64,000 nt of DNA from Candidatus Gastranaerophilales bacterium. Its GTDB lineage: Bacteria; Cyanobacteriota; Vampirovibrionia; Gastranaerophilales; Gastranaerophilaceae. The position numbers and the translations under genes were made by a program. The notes beneath the pieces were generated by a model, which was given only the letters and a program-made list of their open reading frames with translations, searched no databases and had not been told where the DNA came from. The stretch lies in NCBI GenBank assembly GCA_947584965.1, contig CANPWQ010000004.1, positions 1-64,000 of the forward strand. The letters run 5' to 3'. Of this stretch, positions 56,530 through 64,000 are shown piece by piece (the stretch's first letter is position 1; the number at the start of each line of letters is the position of its first letter).

Positions 56530-57622
56530 TTTTGAACTTTTAAAAGAAGATAAAAATACTCATGCCCGAGCAGGTATACTCCATACTCCGCATGGGGATA
56601 TAGAAACGCCGATTTTCATGCCCGTAGGTACTCATTCTTCCGTGAAAATGCTTACAAATCACCATTTAAAAGAAACAGGGGCGCAAATAATATTATCAAA
56701 TTCTTTTCATTTATTTTTAAGACCCGGAAATAAATTAATAAAGGAATTTGGCGGACTGCATAAATGGATGAACTGGGATAAACCGATATTAACGGATTCG
56801 GGCGGATTTCAAGTTTTTTCACTTGCACACCTAAATAACATAACCGAAGACGGAGTTAAGTTTAAAGAACCAAAAACAGGGGATGAATACTACATAAACC
56901 CGGAAATATCAATGGAAATTCAGCAGGATTTAGGCCCCGATATTGCAATGGCATTTGACCAGTGCGCGCCATATCCTTGCGATTATGACAATGCCGTAAA
57001 AGCAATGGAGCGTACGCACAGGTGGCTTGAAAGATGTTATAAAGCTCATACTCGTGAGGATCAAGCATTATTTCCTATTGTTCAAGGTGCATTTTTTGAT
57101 GATTTAAGACGTGAAAGCGCAAAGGTTATATCCACATACGACGCTGTCGGTTATGCAATAGGCGGAGTTAGCGTAGGTGAACCGACAGAACTTAAAAATC
57201 ATTTGGTGGAATTGACTGCCCCGCTTCTGCCGAACAATAAACCAAGATATCTTATGGGAGTAGGCACTCCTATTGACTTGCTTGAGGGAGTTAAACGCGG
57301 AGTAGACATGTTTGATTGCGTACTGCCTACACGGAATGCACGCCACGGTTCATTTTTTACCTATGAAGGAAAAAAGAATATAAAAAATAAAATGTTTGAA
57401 AAAGACCATTCCCCGCTTGATGTTAATTGCGACTGCTATGCTTGCCAAAATCACACTAAAGCATATATAAGACACCTTTACAGAATGGGCGAAGCTACTG
57501 CTTCTATCCTTATTTCCATTCATAACATAAGATTTTTAATAAAATTTATTCACGATATGCGCGAGAGTATTTTAAATGACTCTTTTGAAGATTTTTATAA
57601 ACAATATATCAACAAAATTTAA
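56507..57622 (+). CDS. tgt: tRNA-guanine transglycosylase
   Basis: 371 residues. Inserts preQ1 in place of G34 of GUN-anticodon tRNAs. Active site: LTDSGGFQVFSLAHL, DIAMAFDQCAPYPCD, YAIGGVSVGEP, FDCVLPTRNARHG; zinc site CDCYACQNHTKAYIRHL. With folE2 and queE it links the window to queuosine modification. Followed by a strong terminator. Confidence 0.97.
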   Translation: MKNKNHFSFELLKEDKNTHARAGILHTPHGDIETPIFMPVGTHSSVKMLTNHHLKETGAQIILSNSFHLFLRPGNKLIKEFGGLHKWMNWDKPILTDSGGFQVFSLAHLNNITEDGVKFKEPKTGDEYYINPEISMEIQQDLGPDIAMAFDQCAPYPCDYDNAVKAMERTHRWLERCYKAHTREDQALFPIVQGAFFDDLRRESAKVISTYDAVGYAIGGVSVGEPTELKNHLVELTAPLLPNNKPRYLMGVGTPIDLLEGVKRGVDMFDCVLPTRNARHGSFFTYEGKKNIKNKMFEKDHSPLDVNCDCYACQNHTKAYIRHLYRMGEATASILISIHNIRFLIKFIHDMRESILNDSFEDFYKQYINKI

Positions 57623-57653
57623 AAAAGACGCCTTGTATTATAAGGCGTCTTTT
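57623..57653. terminator. Bidirectional terminator between tgt and the DUF3137 gene
   Basis: Perfect 12-bp stem AAAAGACGCCTT / AAGGCGTCTTTT with a 7-base loop, A6 on the left and a T-rich tail on the right. It sits just after the tgt stop and 12 bases from the stop of the convergent gene. Confidence 0.9.
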
Positions 57654-57665
57654 GTTTTTTATTTT

Positions 57666-58742
57666 TTATTCTTCCGAATATTTTAATGTATCAATAATTG
57701 AAAGTATTGTCATAAAGTTTTTAATTATAACTTTATAATTTGAATATTGCGTAACAGGCTTAAAAAACGGAACATCAAACCACGTTTTTTTTGAAGCAAC
57801 CGCTATATTAACATATCCGTCCATAAATGATACTGACATATTAACACCTACTTCATTATTTTCATTGCATAAAGTTACCATTCTGTTCATAAAGGCAGGG
57901 GTTAATAATGTTCTTGATTCTATCTGGTCACCTGAGTAAACATCATAATATTTTTCAAATAACGGATCTTCCAAATTTACTTTTTTCAGTTTATCGGTAT
58001 TATTATTAGGAGATTGTTTATCTTTTAATACAAGAGTCTGAGTCGTTATTGTTTTTGGACATTTAAAATTTAATATAATTCCGTTATACTGTTTTTTAGG
58101 AATACTGATACTTTTATTTTTGTTAGAATGTACTCTTGTATTATGAGAGCCGGATTGTGTATCAAAATACCATAATTCAGTTTCATATATATTTAAATCA
58201 ATACCTTTATATTTGCCCGTAATATGTTCATTAATATATGCGAAGTTAAATTTCGTAAATAGATTCAATTTTTTGAAATAATTAATCATTTGAGGTAAGT
58301 TGTCGGCATAAGCATTAAAATCTAAATTTGCTTGTTCTTTTTTGTCTGATGCACTTAATTTTTCAGCAGTTGATTTGAATGTCGGTTTAATTCCCATTTT
58401 AAAATCACCGGCATAAGATAAAATTTTAGGCAGTACAATTGCACGAATTTTATTTTTATATATTTTTCCTGTTATAAATACAGAAATCACTACGGGCGCA
58501 AAAGCCAAAATCATAACATTTAAGCTGCGACTATCCACCGCTATGTAATTATAATATATATAATCAAAAAAACAACCTGCAACAAAAAAGGCAAATGCAA
58601 TTATAAACGCTATTTGCACCATTTTCTTTCGTTGAACTTCTAACGGCTTTACTTTAGGTTTAATTTCTTTAATAAATAATTCTTGAAACGGGGATAATTG
58701 CTTTTTCTTTTTAGCACCATGTTTAACAGCATTTTCGGACAT
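57666..58742 (-). CDS. DUF3137 membrane protein
   Basis: 358 residues. An N-terminal basic region (about 1-45), two membrane helices (IAFIIAFAFFVAGCFFDYIYY and NVMILAFAPVVISVFITG) and a soluble C-terminal domain typical of DUF3137 (GKYKGIDLNIYETELWY; NGIILNFKCPKT; DPLFEKYYDVYSGDQIESRTL; FMNRMV). Paralogue of the next upstream gene, whose stop is one base before this ATG. DUF3137 genes often follow lemA. Function unknown. Confidence 0.85.
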   Translation of the reverse strand: MSENAVKHGAKKKKQLSPFQELFIKEIKPKVKPLEVQRKKMVQIAFIIAFAFFVAGCFFDYIYYNYIAVDSRSLNVMILAFAPVVISVFITGKIYKNKIRAIVLPKILSYAGDFKMGIKPTFKSTAEKLSASDKKEQANLDFNAYADNLPQMINYFKKLNLFTKFNFAYINEHITGKYKGIDLNIYETELWYFDTQSGSHNTRVHSNKNKSISIPKKQYNGIILNFKCPKTITTQTLVLKDKQSPNNNTDKLKKVNLEDPLFEKYYDVYSGDQIESRTLLTPAFMNRMVTLCNENNEVGVNMSVSFMDGYVNIAVASKKTWFDVPFFKPVTQYSNYKVIIKNFMTILSIIDTLKYSEE

Positions 58743-58743
58743 T

Positions 58744-59664
58744 CTAATTCTCCTCTACTTTATTATTAGTTAATGACAATATAAAATCTATTCTTTCATA
58801 TACGGCTTCAATTTCATTTATAATACTAACGTAATTTGTTATATCAGAGGGACTTTTTTCAAACGAAACTTCAAATAAATCCCAATAGGAACAAATTTTT
58901 AAATTTAACTTATTTTTCTCAAAAGAAAAGTATATATTATCATTTAATTTAGTATATTTAATGATTTCCTTTATAACCTCGGGAGTTAAAAAATTTACTG
59001 CCTCATTCGGATTATTAGAAAATGCACTATATTCCAAATTAAATGTTTTATTTTCTATGGGAATTCGTTCCAAGGAAGAGTCAGCTGAAGGTAAATCTAC
59101 CACTATAACTGCTTTTGGCAAATTCGGATTAGGCAAACAAACATATGCCCCATTGAATACAGTTATTGTTTTACTGTGTTTACCGTATCTTTGGGTTTTT
59201 GTTAATCGAATATCATAAATTTCTAACTTTATCCCTTTATATTCACCTATTATATAATCATCACACTTACAATCTTGAAAATACGGGAAAATATGTAAAG
59301 AGGAAATTCTATTTTTAATTTTATCCGATACTGATTTCCCGTCACCTACTTTCATATTGATGAATTTTAAAACGTTCGGCAGTATCTCTTTCTTTACTTT
59401 TTTTACATACTTCATATTAACAAAACAGGTAAAAACGAAATAAATTCCAAAAAATCCGGTTATACCACCTAATATATATGCGAACCAATTTCCGGTAAAC
59501 CCCTTTGAAAACGGAATACTTCCATATAGTGCTATAAACGCTATCGGCATAATTATGTTTGACATTATTTTTGCAAAAATTCTATGCTTTTCGTATTTTA
59601 ATGTATAAGGATATATTTCATTTTTGAAATAGGAAGTAAAATCATTTAAAGTAACATCATTCAC
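58744..59664 (-). CDS. DUF3137 membrane protein, second copy
   Basis: 306 residues. Two membrane helices near residues 30-82 and a DUF3137 domain (GEYKGIKLEIYDIRL; VFNGAYVCLPNPNLPKAVIV; LEYSAFSNNPNEAVNFL; FLTPEVIKEII). GAGG lies upstream of the ATG. It lies about 100 bases downstream of lemA, after a hairpin, and immediately before the longer paralogue. Role unknown; context suggests a membrane complex with LemA. Confidence 0.87.
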   Translation of the reverse strand: MNDVTLNDFTSYFKNEIYPYTLKYEKHRIFAKIMSNIIMPIAFIALYGSIPFSKGFTGNWFAYILGGITGFFGIYFVFTCFVNMKYVKKVKKEILPNVLKFINMKVGDGKSVSDKIKNRISSLHIFPYFQDCKCDDYIIGEYKGIKLEIYDIRLTKTQRYGKHSKTITVFNGAYVCLPNPNLPKAVIVVDLPSADSSLERIPIENKTFNLEYSAFSNNPNEAVNFLTPEVIKEIIKYTKLNDNIYFSFEKNKLNLKICSYWDLFEVSFEKSPSDITNYVSIINEIEAVYERIDFILSLTNNKVEEN

Positions 59665-59702
59665 TATATTTTTCCTCGCTATTGTTATAAATAATTAACA
59701 TA

Positions 59703-59729
59703 AAGGAGTTCTTAGATAAAGAACTCCTT
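59703..59729 (-). terminator. Hairpin after lemA
   Basis: 11-bp perfect stem AAGGAGTTCTT / AAGAACTCCTT with a 5-base loop, 37 bases after the lemA stop on the minus strand, with a short TTTATG tail. Probably a terminator or a strength-reducing stem between lemA and the DUF3137 pair. Confidence 0.6.
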
Positions 59730-59765
59730 ATATATTTATAGTTATCTTTTAATACAATAGAGTTC

Positions 59766-60377
59766 TTAGAGGAATTGACTTGCATTAACAGGCTGCTTAC
59801 TTGCTGCATCAGTTTCAAAGTAACTAAAGTTTGCAACTTCACCTGCACAGCTTCTAAACAAAGAACCGGGGAATATTTGTATTGAGTTTCTTAAATTGGT
59901 TAAAGCGGAGTTATAAAATCTTCTTGCCGAAGAAATGTTTTCTTCCACTTCTTCATAAGTTTTCATTGCTTGAATCATTGTTGCATCAGACTTTAATGTC
60001 GGATAATTTTCTACATTCACCATTAATGCTTTTAATTGAGTATCAAGTTGTGCTTCTGCTTGAAATTTAGATTTTGAACCAAGAGTAGCATTCATTGCTT
60101 GAGATCTTAACTCTGTTATTTTTTGGAATATTTCAGTTTCATGTTCCATGAACTTTTTTGCAATTGTAAGCATGTTCGGAATTAAGTCATAACGCTTTCT
60201 CAATTGCACATCAATACCTGATAATGCTTCAAGCGTGGTATTTTTATTCCGTATAACATTTACATATAAATTATAAAGAACACCTATTACTATTAATGCC
60301 CCTATTACTATTACTGCAAGTATTACTAACATTTGTGCTCCTCCTCCCATTAAAAAAAATAAACTCGAATTAGACAT
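59766..60377 (-). CDS. lemA: LemA family protein
   Basis: 203 residues. One N-terminal membrane helix (MLVILAVIVIGALIVIGVLYNLYV) and the LemA domain: LSGIDVQLRKRYDLIPNML, YPTLKSDATM, EENISSARRFYNSALTNLRN, FPGSLF. LemA proteins are coiled-coil membrane proteins of uncertain function, often linked to DUF3137 or TPM-domain genes. AAAGGG precedes the ATG. It is surrounded by three DUF3137 genes, one of them broken. Confidence 0.95.
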   Translation of the reverse strand: MSNSSLFFLMGGGAQMLVILAVIVIGALIVIGVLYNLYVNVIRNKNTTLEALSGIDVQLRKRYDLIPNMLTIAKKFMEHETEIFQKITELRSQAMNATLGSKSKFQAEAQLDTQLKALMVNVENYPTLKSDATMIQAMKTYEEVEENISSARRFYNSALTNLRNSIQIFPGSLFRSCAGEVANFSYFETDAASKQPVNASQFL

Positions 60378-60540
60378 GTTACCCTTTCTTCATTTCTTAT
60401 AAATACAAAATTTATAATACCATTTTTTCTTAAATTTTAAACATATAAAAAGAGGATGAAAAATTTTTCGTCAAATACAATAAAGAACAGCTTTATTATG
60501 AATATTTAAATAAAGAAGTTTACTAATTTATATGTTTAAT

Positions 60541-61452
60541 TCAAGAATTCAAATCACTTAATATATTTAAAATAGCTAATAGCAGTTTTAAATCTTTCTT
60601 ATACTTATTTCCGCTTTGAGCATAATCTAGTCTCATTCCTTTTATCCCAAGACATAAATATCCGTTTTCTACCGAAAATATTATCCTGCCTAAATTGCTA
60701 AATATTATATTTTGAAATCTGCTTAGTAATGACAGTGCACAATTGGGAGAATTCGTATATAAGTTATAAAAAAGTGATATTCTGATATCCGAAACATGAA
60801 GTTTTTCGCTCCGCCATTTTAAATACATGTCTCTTAGTGATTTTTCTTTAAATAATATAAAACTTTTTTGAAAATTATCAGGTAAAGGTGCTTATATAAA
60901 TACTCCGTCAAAAATAACAGTATTAGATTTAGTATATTTATAACGGTATAACAGTGTTTTTTTTCTTGTATCACGATAATATAAATACAATTGAGATATT
61001 TTAAAAATTACATTTTTATAAGAAACATTTTCTACTTCAAGTTCTATACTATTATATTTTTTGTATAAATTTTTAAATAAATCACAGTCATAGAAATGAG
61101 TTTTTTCAGGGAAACTGAAATTTTTAATTACAAATAACTTTTGCAATACTTTTTTTAATAATTCTTTATTTCCGTTATTTCTCATATATATTTTGGGATT
61201 AGCCCACAAAAGAAAAAAAATACCCCAAAAAAGAAAAAATAAAAAAAGCGGCAATACGTCATCTTCACCCAGACTTTCGGCTTTAAAAGCACCATTAAGC
61301 AGCAAGAATAAAAAAACATAAAATAAAAAAATACCTATTAAACATAAAATTGTATTTTTATCAAGTTTTGAAGAATAAATTTTTATCAGTGGCTGTATTT
61401 CTTCGGAAAAAAATTTATCTATACCCCAAAAACTGATTTCTTCCGTTTTCAT
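60541..61452 (-). pseudogene. DUF3137 gene interrupted by an in-frame stop
   Basis: Two open segments in the same frame, residues 1-186 (61452 to 60895) and a downstream part to 60541, are split only by a TAA at 60894-60892. Read through, the product is about 303 residues, close to the 306-residue copy next door. The join reads FDGVFI-stop-APLPDNFQKSFIL, which lines up with FNGAYVCLPNPNLPKAVIV of the intact copy, with the stop at the cysteine position. The first part has two or three membrane segments. A second ATG (60828) lacks a site. A recent nonsense mutation is most likely; a base error or recoding are alternatives. Confidence 0.82.
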
Positions 61453-61479
61453 TAATAAAACCTCATATATAGGAAAATG

Positions 61480-61504
61480 AAGAGGAGAATAATATTCTCC
61501 TCTT
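61480..61504 (-). terminator. Terminator after fabI
   Basis: 11-bp perfect stem AAGAGGAGAAT / ATTCTCCTCTT with a 3-base loop, 20 bases after the fabI stop, tail TTCATTTT on the minus strand. It lies before the broken DUF3137 gene, so it separates the units. Confidence 0.65.
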
Positions 61505-61524
61505 ATTTAATTATAATAATTTTA

Positions 61525-62322
61525 TTACCTTGTAACAAGGTCCATTTCTTCGGCAGAAGCATAAACACAATGGCATCCGCAATCAACATGGATAACTTCA
61601 CCCGTTACACCCGATGACAGGTCTGATAACAGATATAAAGCCGTTTTTCCGTCATCTTCCAAAGTTACATTTCTTTTTAAAGGAGCTTTTGCAACAGCAG
61701 CTTTAAGCATTTTACCGAACCCGTCAATACCGGAAGCTGCAAGAGTTTTTACCGCGCCTGATGATAAACAGTTAACTCTTATACCGTATTTACCTAGGTT
61801 TTCAGCCAAATATCTTGCTGAAGCCTCAAGCGCAGCTTTTGCAACGCCCATTATATTATAATTTGCAACAACTTTTTCTCCGCCTAAATATGTTAAAGCT
61901 AAGATAGAACCGCCGTCTTTCATTAAGGGCTGCGCATTTCTTGCTAAAGAAACAAGTGAATATGCACTTACACCCATTGCTAAATCCCAGCCTGCTTTTG
62001 AAGTATTAACAAATTCACCCGTTAAATCTTCTCTGTTTGCATAAGCTACGGCATGAACAACAAAATCTATTTTTCCGTATACTTTTTCAAGTTCTTTAAA
62101 TACAGCCTGTACTTCTTCTTCTTTCGTAACATCGCAAGACATAATTACTTTAGCATTCATTGATTCCGCTATCGGGCGAACTCTTTTTTCCATTACTTCG
62201 CCAGCATAAGTAAATGCTATTTCTGCGCCTGCTTCAAATAATTGTTTTGCAATACCGTAAGCGATACCATGAGTATTTGATACACCAAAAATAACGCCTC
62301 GTTTACCTTCCATTAATTTCAT
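61525..62322 (-). CDS. fabI: Enoyl-[acyl-carrier-protein] reductase (NADH)
   Basis: 265-residue SDR-type FabI, last step of the fatty-acid elongation cycle. GVSNTHGIAYGIAKQLFEAG nucleotide-binding region, HAVAYANREDLTGEF, and Y-x6-K in YNIMGVAKAALEAS, with the upstream LTYLGGE tyrosine. A GGGG site precedes the ATG. Nothing unusual. Confidence 0.97.
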   Translation of the reverse strand: MKLMEGKRGVIFGVSNTHGIAYGIAKQLFEAGAEIAFTYAGEVMEKRVRPIAESMNAKVIMSCDVTKEEEVQAVFKELEKVYGKIDFVVHAVAYANREDLTGEFVNTSKAGWDLAMGVSAYSLVSLARNAQPLMKDGGSILALTYLGGEKVVANYNIMGVAKAALEASARYLAENLGKYGIRVNCLSSGAVKTLAASGIDGFGKMLKAAVAKAPLKRNVTLEDDGKTALYLLSDLSSGVTGEVIHVDCGCHCVYASAEEMDLVTR

Positions 62323-62380
62323 ATAATATCCCCTTTTTTTACTATGTATTAATTTTACAATTAATATTCCGCTTTTTCAA

Positions 62381-63427
62381 TTATGTATCTTTTTTTGAAC
62401 TTAACTTTTTATTATGAACAATTGAAGATATAAATGCAGCCGAAACAATTACCAAACCGACTCCGCCCGTTATAACTTCGGGAATTTCAACTCTTGTACT
62501 TATATACATTATTACAGCAAGAAATCCTATTGCCCAGTGTGCGCCATGTTCCAAATATAAATATTGTTTTAAAGTTTTCATATCTACCATAAATATGGTT
62601 AATGACCTTACAAACATAGCTCCTATCGCAAGACCGATTGATATTATGATTATATCTTTGCTTATGGCAAAAGAACCCAACACTCCGTCAAGCGAGAATG
62701 AAGCGTCTATTAATTCCAAATATAAAAACCCTATAAATCCAAGTTTTGCCGTTCCGCCCATTATTGCTGCTTTTCGCTCTGCAATAAGCTCTAAAAAGTT
62801 ACTTACGCTATCTATAACAAGATACAAAACAATTCCCGTAAAACCTGCCATTATAACAGATAATTTTTGTTCTTCGGGAATAAATTTCTGCAATATCATC
62901 AAAGATATCATTGATAACACAACATCAATATATTTTATGCAGTTTAATTTTAACATCGGAGCTTCTATACAGCTAATCCAGTGGCAGTCTTTTTCTTTAT
63001 TAAAGAAATACGAAAAGAATATCATCATTAAAAAAGCACCGCCAAAGGTTACTAAAGGAGCATGAACCTCATGAAGATAATAAGCATATCTGTCAACATC
63101 ATATAATGCAAGCATTGTAACCGCGTATACAGTTAATCCCGAAAATAGTGCAACAACAATTATAGGAAACAAAAACCTCATTCCGAATACTGCTATTGCT
63201 ATACCCCAGGTTAAAAATCTGTGACGCCATTTATCATCCATTTTTTCGAGTTTCATCGCATTAATTACGGCATTATCAAAAGAGAGCGTAACTTCCAATA
63301 TGGAAAGAAAAACAACTATAAACAAAGCAAGAAATCCGCTGCCCGGGTGGACATGCTCTGCCCACAGATACCCCGCAATAAGCCCTGCAATAGTTACAAA
63401 CAATGAACCTTTAAAATATTTAAACAT
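62381..63427 (-). CDS. DUF475 / TerC-like integral membrane protein
   Basis: 348 residues with about nine membrane helices. SILEVTLSFDNAVINAM near residue 43 and ELIDASFSLDGVLGSFAIS near 235 carry the paired acidic D/E-N motifs of the TerC superfamily. LRHR-type loop: DDKWRHRFLTWGIAIAVFGMR. DUF475 members are linked to metal-ion export or tellurite resistance by family; substrate unknown here. Lies downstream of the fba terminator and 58 bases before fabI. Confidence 0.9.
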   Translation of the reverse strand: MFKYFKGSLFVTIAGLIAGYLWAEHVHPGSGFLALFIVVFLSILEVTLSFDNAVINAMKLEKMDDKWRHRFLTWGIAIAVFGMRFLFPIIVVALFSGLTVYAVTMLALYDVDRYAYYLHEVHAPLVTFGGAFLMMIFFSYFFNKEKDCHWISCIEAPMLKLNCIKYIDVVLSMISLMILQKFIPEEQKLSVIMAGFTGIVLYLVIDSVSNFLELIAERKAAIMGGTAKLGFIGFLYLELIDASFSLDGVLGSFAISKDIIIISIGLAIGAMFVRSLTIFMVDMKTLKQYLYLEHGAHWAIGFLAVIMYISTRVEIPEVITGGVGLVIVSAAFISSIVHNKKLSSKKDT

Positions 63428-63457
63428 TAACTTTACCTTTTTTATTTATTATATAAA

Positions 63458-63494
63458 AAAATAGGATAAAGACGTCATATCTTTACCCTATTTT
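63458..63494 (-). terminator. Terminator after fba
   Basis: 15-bp stem with a 7-base loop; the only non-Watson-Crick position is G-U in the minus-strand RNA (A-C on the plus strand), so it evolved for the minus strand. T7 follows. It lies 17 bases after the fba stop. Confidence 0.88.
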
Positions 63495-63511
63495 TGCTAT
63501 TTTAATATTTA

Positions 63512-64000
63512 TTAGTCTTTAGCGTGGCCTGCAGTACCTAATACATCTCTCATTTTGTGCATAACCATTTCTTTAACCGCAGTTCTTCCCGGACCCATAT
63601 ATTCGCGAGGGTCAAATTTTTCGGGGTGTTCAATAAAGAATTCTCTTATTGTAGATGTCATTGCTAATCTTAAATCGGTATCTATATTGATTTTAGCAAC
63701 ACCGTGTTTAGAAGCATAATTAAGCATTTCTTCAGGAACACCTTGTGCATCAGGCAAATTACCGCCGAATTTGTTGCATTTTTCAACAAATGCTTTCGGA
63801 ACTGAAGATGAACCGTGTAATACTAACGGATAATCAAATCCTACAACATCATTAACAGCTTTTTTAATTTGAGCCAATCTTTCAAAATCAAGTTTAGCTT
63901 CGCCTTTAAATTTATAAGCACCGTGTGAAGTACCTATTGCAACAGCTAAAGAATCGCAGCCTGTTTCTTTAACAAATCTTGCAGCTTCAGCAGGATCTGT
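63512..64000 (-). CDS. fba: Class II fructose-bisphosphate aldolase, C-terminal part (cut by window edge)
   Basis: About 162 residues of the C-terminal half, in frame from the window end. VAIGTSHGAYKFKG contains a zinc/phosphate-site histidine; LVLHGSSSVPKAFV has another conserved zinc-binding histidine; KINIDTDLRLAMTSTIRE follows. It ends with KMRDVLGTAGHAKD. Zinc-dependent aldolase of glycolysis and gluconeogenesis; the start lies beyond 64000. Confidence 0.93.
   Translation of the reverse strand, partial: TDPAEAARFVKETGCDSLAVAIGTSHGAYKFKGEAKLDFERLAQIKKAVNDVVGFDYPLVLHGSSSVPKAFVEKCNKFGGNLPDAQGVPEEMLNYASKHGVAKINIDTDLRLAMTSTIREFFIEHPEKFDPREYMGPGRTAVKEMVMHKMRDVLGTAGHAKD

Noticed and set aside
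60892-60894. Programmed read-through or reassigned UAA codon
   Set aside because: Many neighbouring genes end in TAA and stop normally, so UAA is not reassigned. A simple nonsense mutation is more likely, although a read error cannot be excluded here.

Overview
The window is a gene-dense, AT-rich (roughly one third G+C) bacterial chromosome segment. No rRNA, tRNA, CRISPR array, IS element or prophage was recognised, and no gene-free stretch reaches 300 bases. About 65 genes are visible. The two edge genes are cut: cdsA at the left and a class II fructose-bisphosphate aldolase at the right. Gene content suggests an anaerobic fermenter: a flavodiiron protein with rubredoxin, pyruvate kinase, a dihydrolipoyl dehydrogenase and no respiratory genes. 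The mix of families (dTDP-rhamnose genes, SxtJ/DUF5989 with a NodU-type carbamoyltransferase, LemA/DUF3137, EF-hand coiled-coil proteins) together with the base composition best fits an uncultured gut Vampirovibrionia/Melainabacteria (Gastranaerophilales-like) lineage. That placement is inference from gene content, not a phylogenetic result.

Layout. 1-8.3 kb (minus): pyrH-frr-cdsA, a translationally coupled radical SAM/MATE pair, a class I aminotransferase, then serS-tmk-(RWYDSDP repeat protein)-folE2. 8.4-10.7 kb (plus): a formyltransferase paralogous to Fmt, an endonuclease IV-like TIM barrel and a small phosphopantetheinyl transferase. 10.6-17.6 kb: a parvulin, the branched-chain amino acid genes ilvBH, ilvC and ilvD, and fprA with a 46-residue rubredoxin. 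17.7-22.2 kb: two paralogous EF-hand/coiled-coil proteins, the second carrying a transglycosylase-like domain, and a secreted protein. 22.3-25.5 kb: rfbCBDA for dTDP-L-rhamnose. 25.6-29.3 kb (minus): a small unknown protein, folD, a CooC-like ATPase, queE and a DnaJ-like protein. 29.4-43.6 kb (plus): glyA, a WecA/TagO-type transferase, def-fmt-aroH, a degenerate PurD-like protein, ylxR-infB-rbfA-truB, two envelope proteins, an ATPase-less Clp_N repeat protein and a U32 peptidase. 43.6-50.5 kb: lpdA-pyk, two small exported proteins and polA. 50.6-55.9 kb (minus): a TPR / DUF5989 / SxtJ / carbamoyltransferase / FkbM methyltransferase cluster. 56-64 kb: ndk-tgt, a LemA/DUF3137 array with one member broken by an in-frame stop, fabI, a TerC-like DUF475 membrane protein and fba.

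How the genes work together. Isoleucine/valine synthesis is nearly complete but split over three transcription units. FolE2, QueE and Tgt are three dispersed steps of queuosine tRNA modification. Def, Fmt, IF-2, RbfA and TruB form a translation cluster. The rhamnose genes, the WecA-like transferase and the carbamoyltransferase/FkbM cluster point to a decorated surface glycan, and a nine-G tract at the 5' end of the FkbM gene suggests that one decoration could be phase-variable. The points most worth follow-up are that G9 tract, the nonsense-broken DUF3137 paralogue, the EF-hand/transglycosylase pair without signal peptides, the six-repeat Clp_N protein and the degenerate PurD inside the translation operon.
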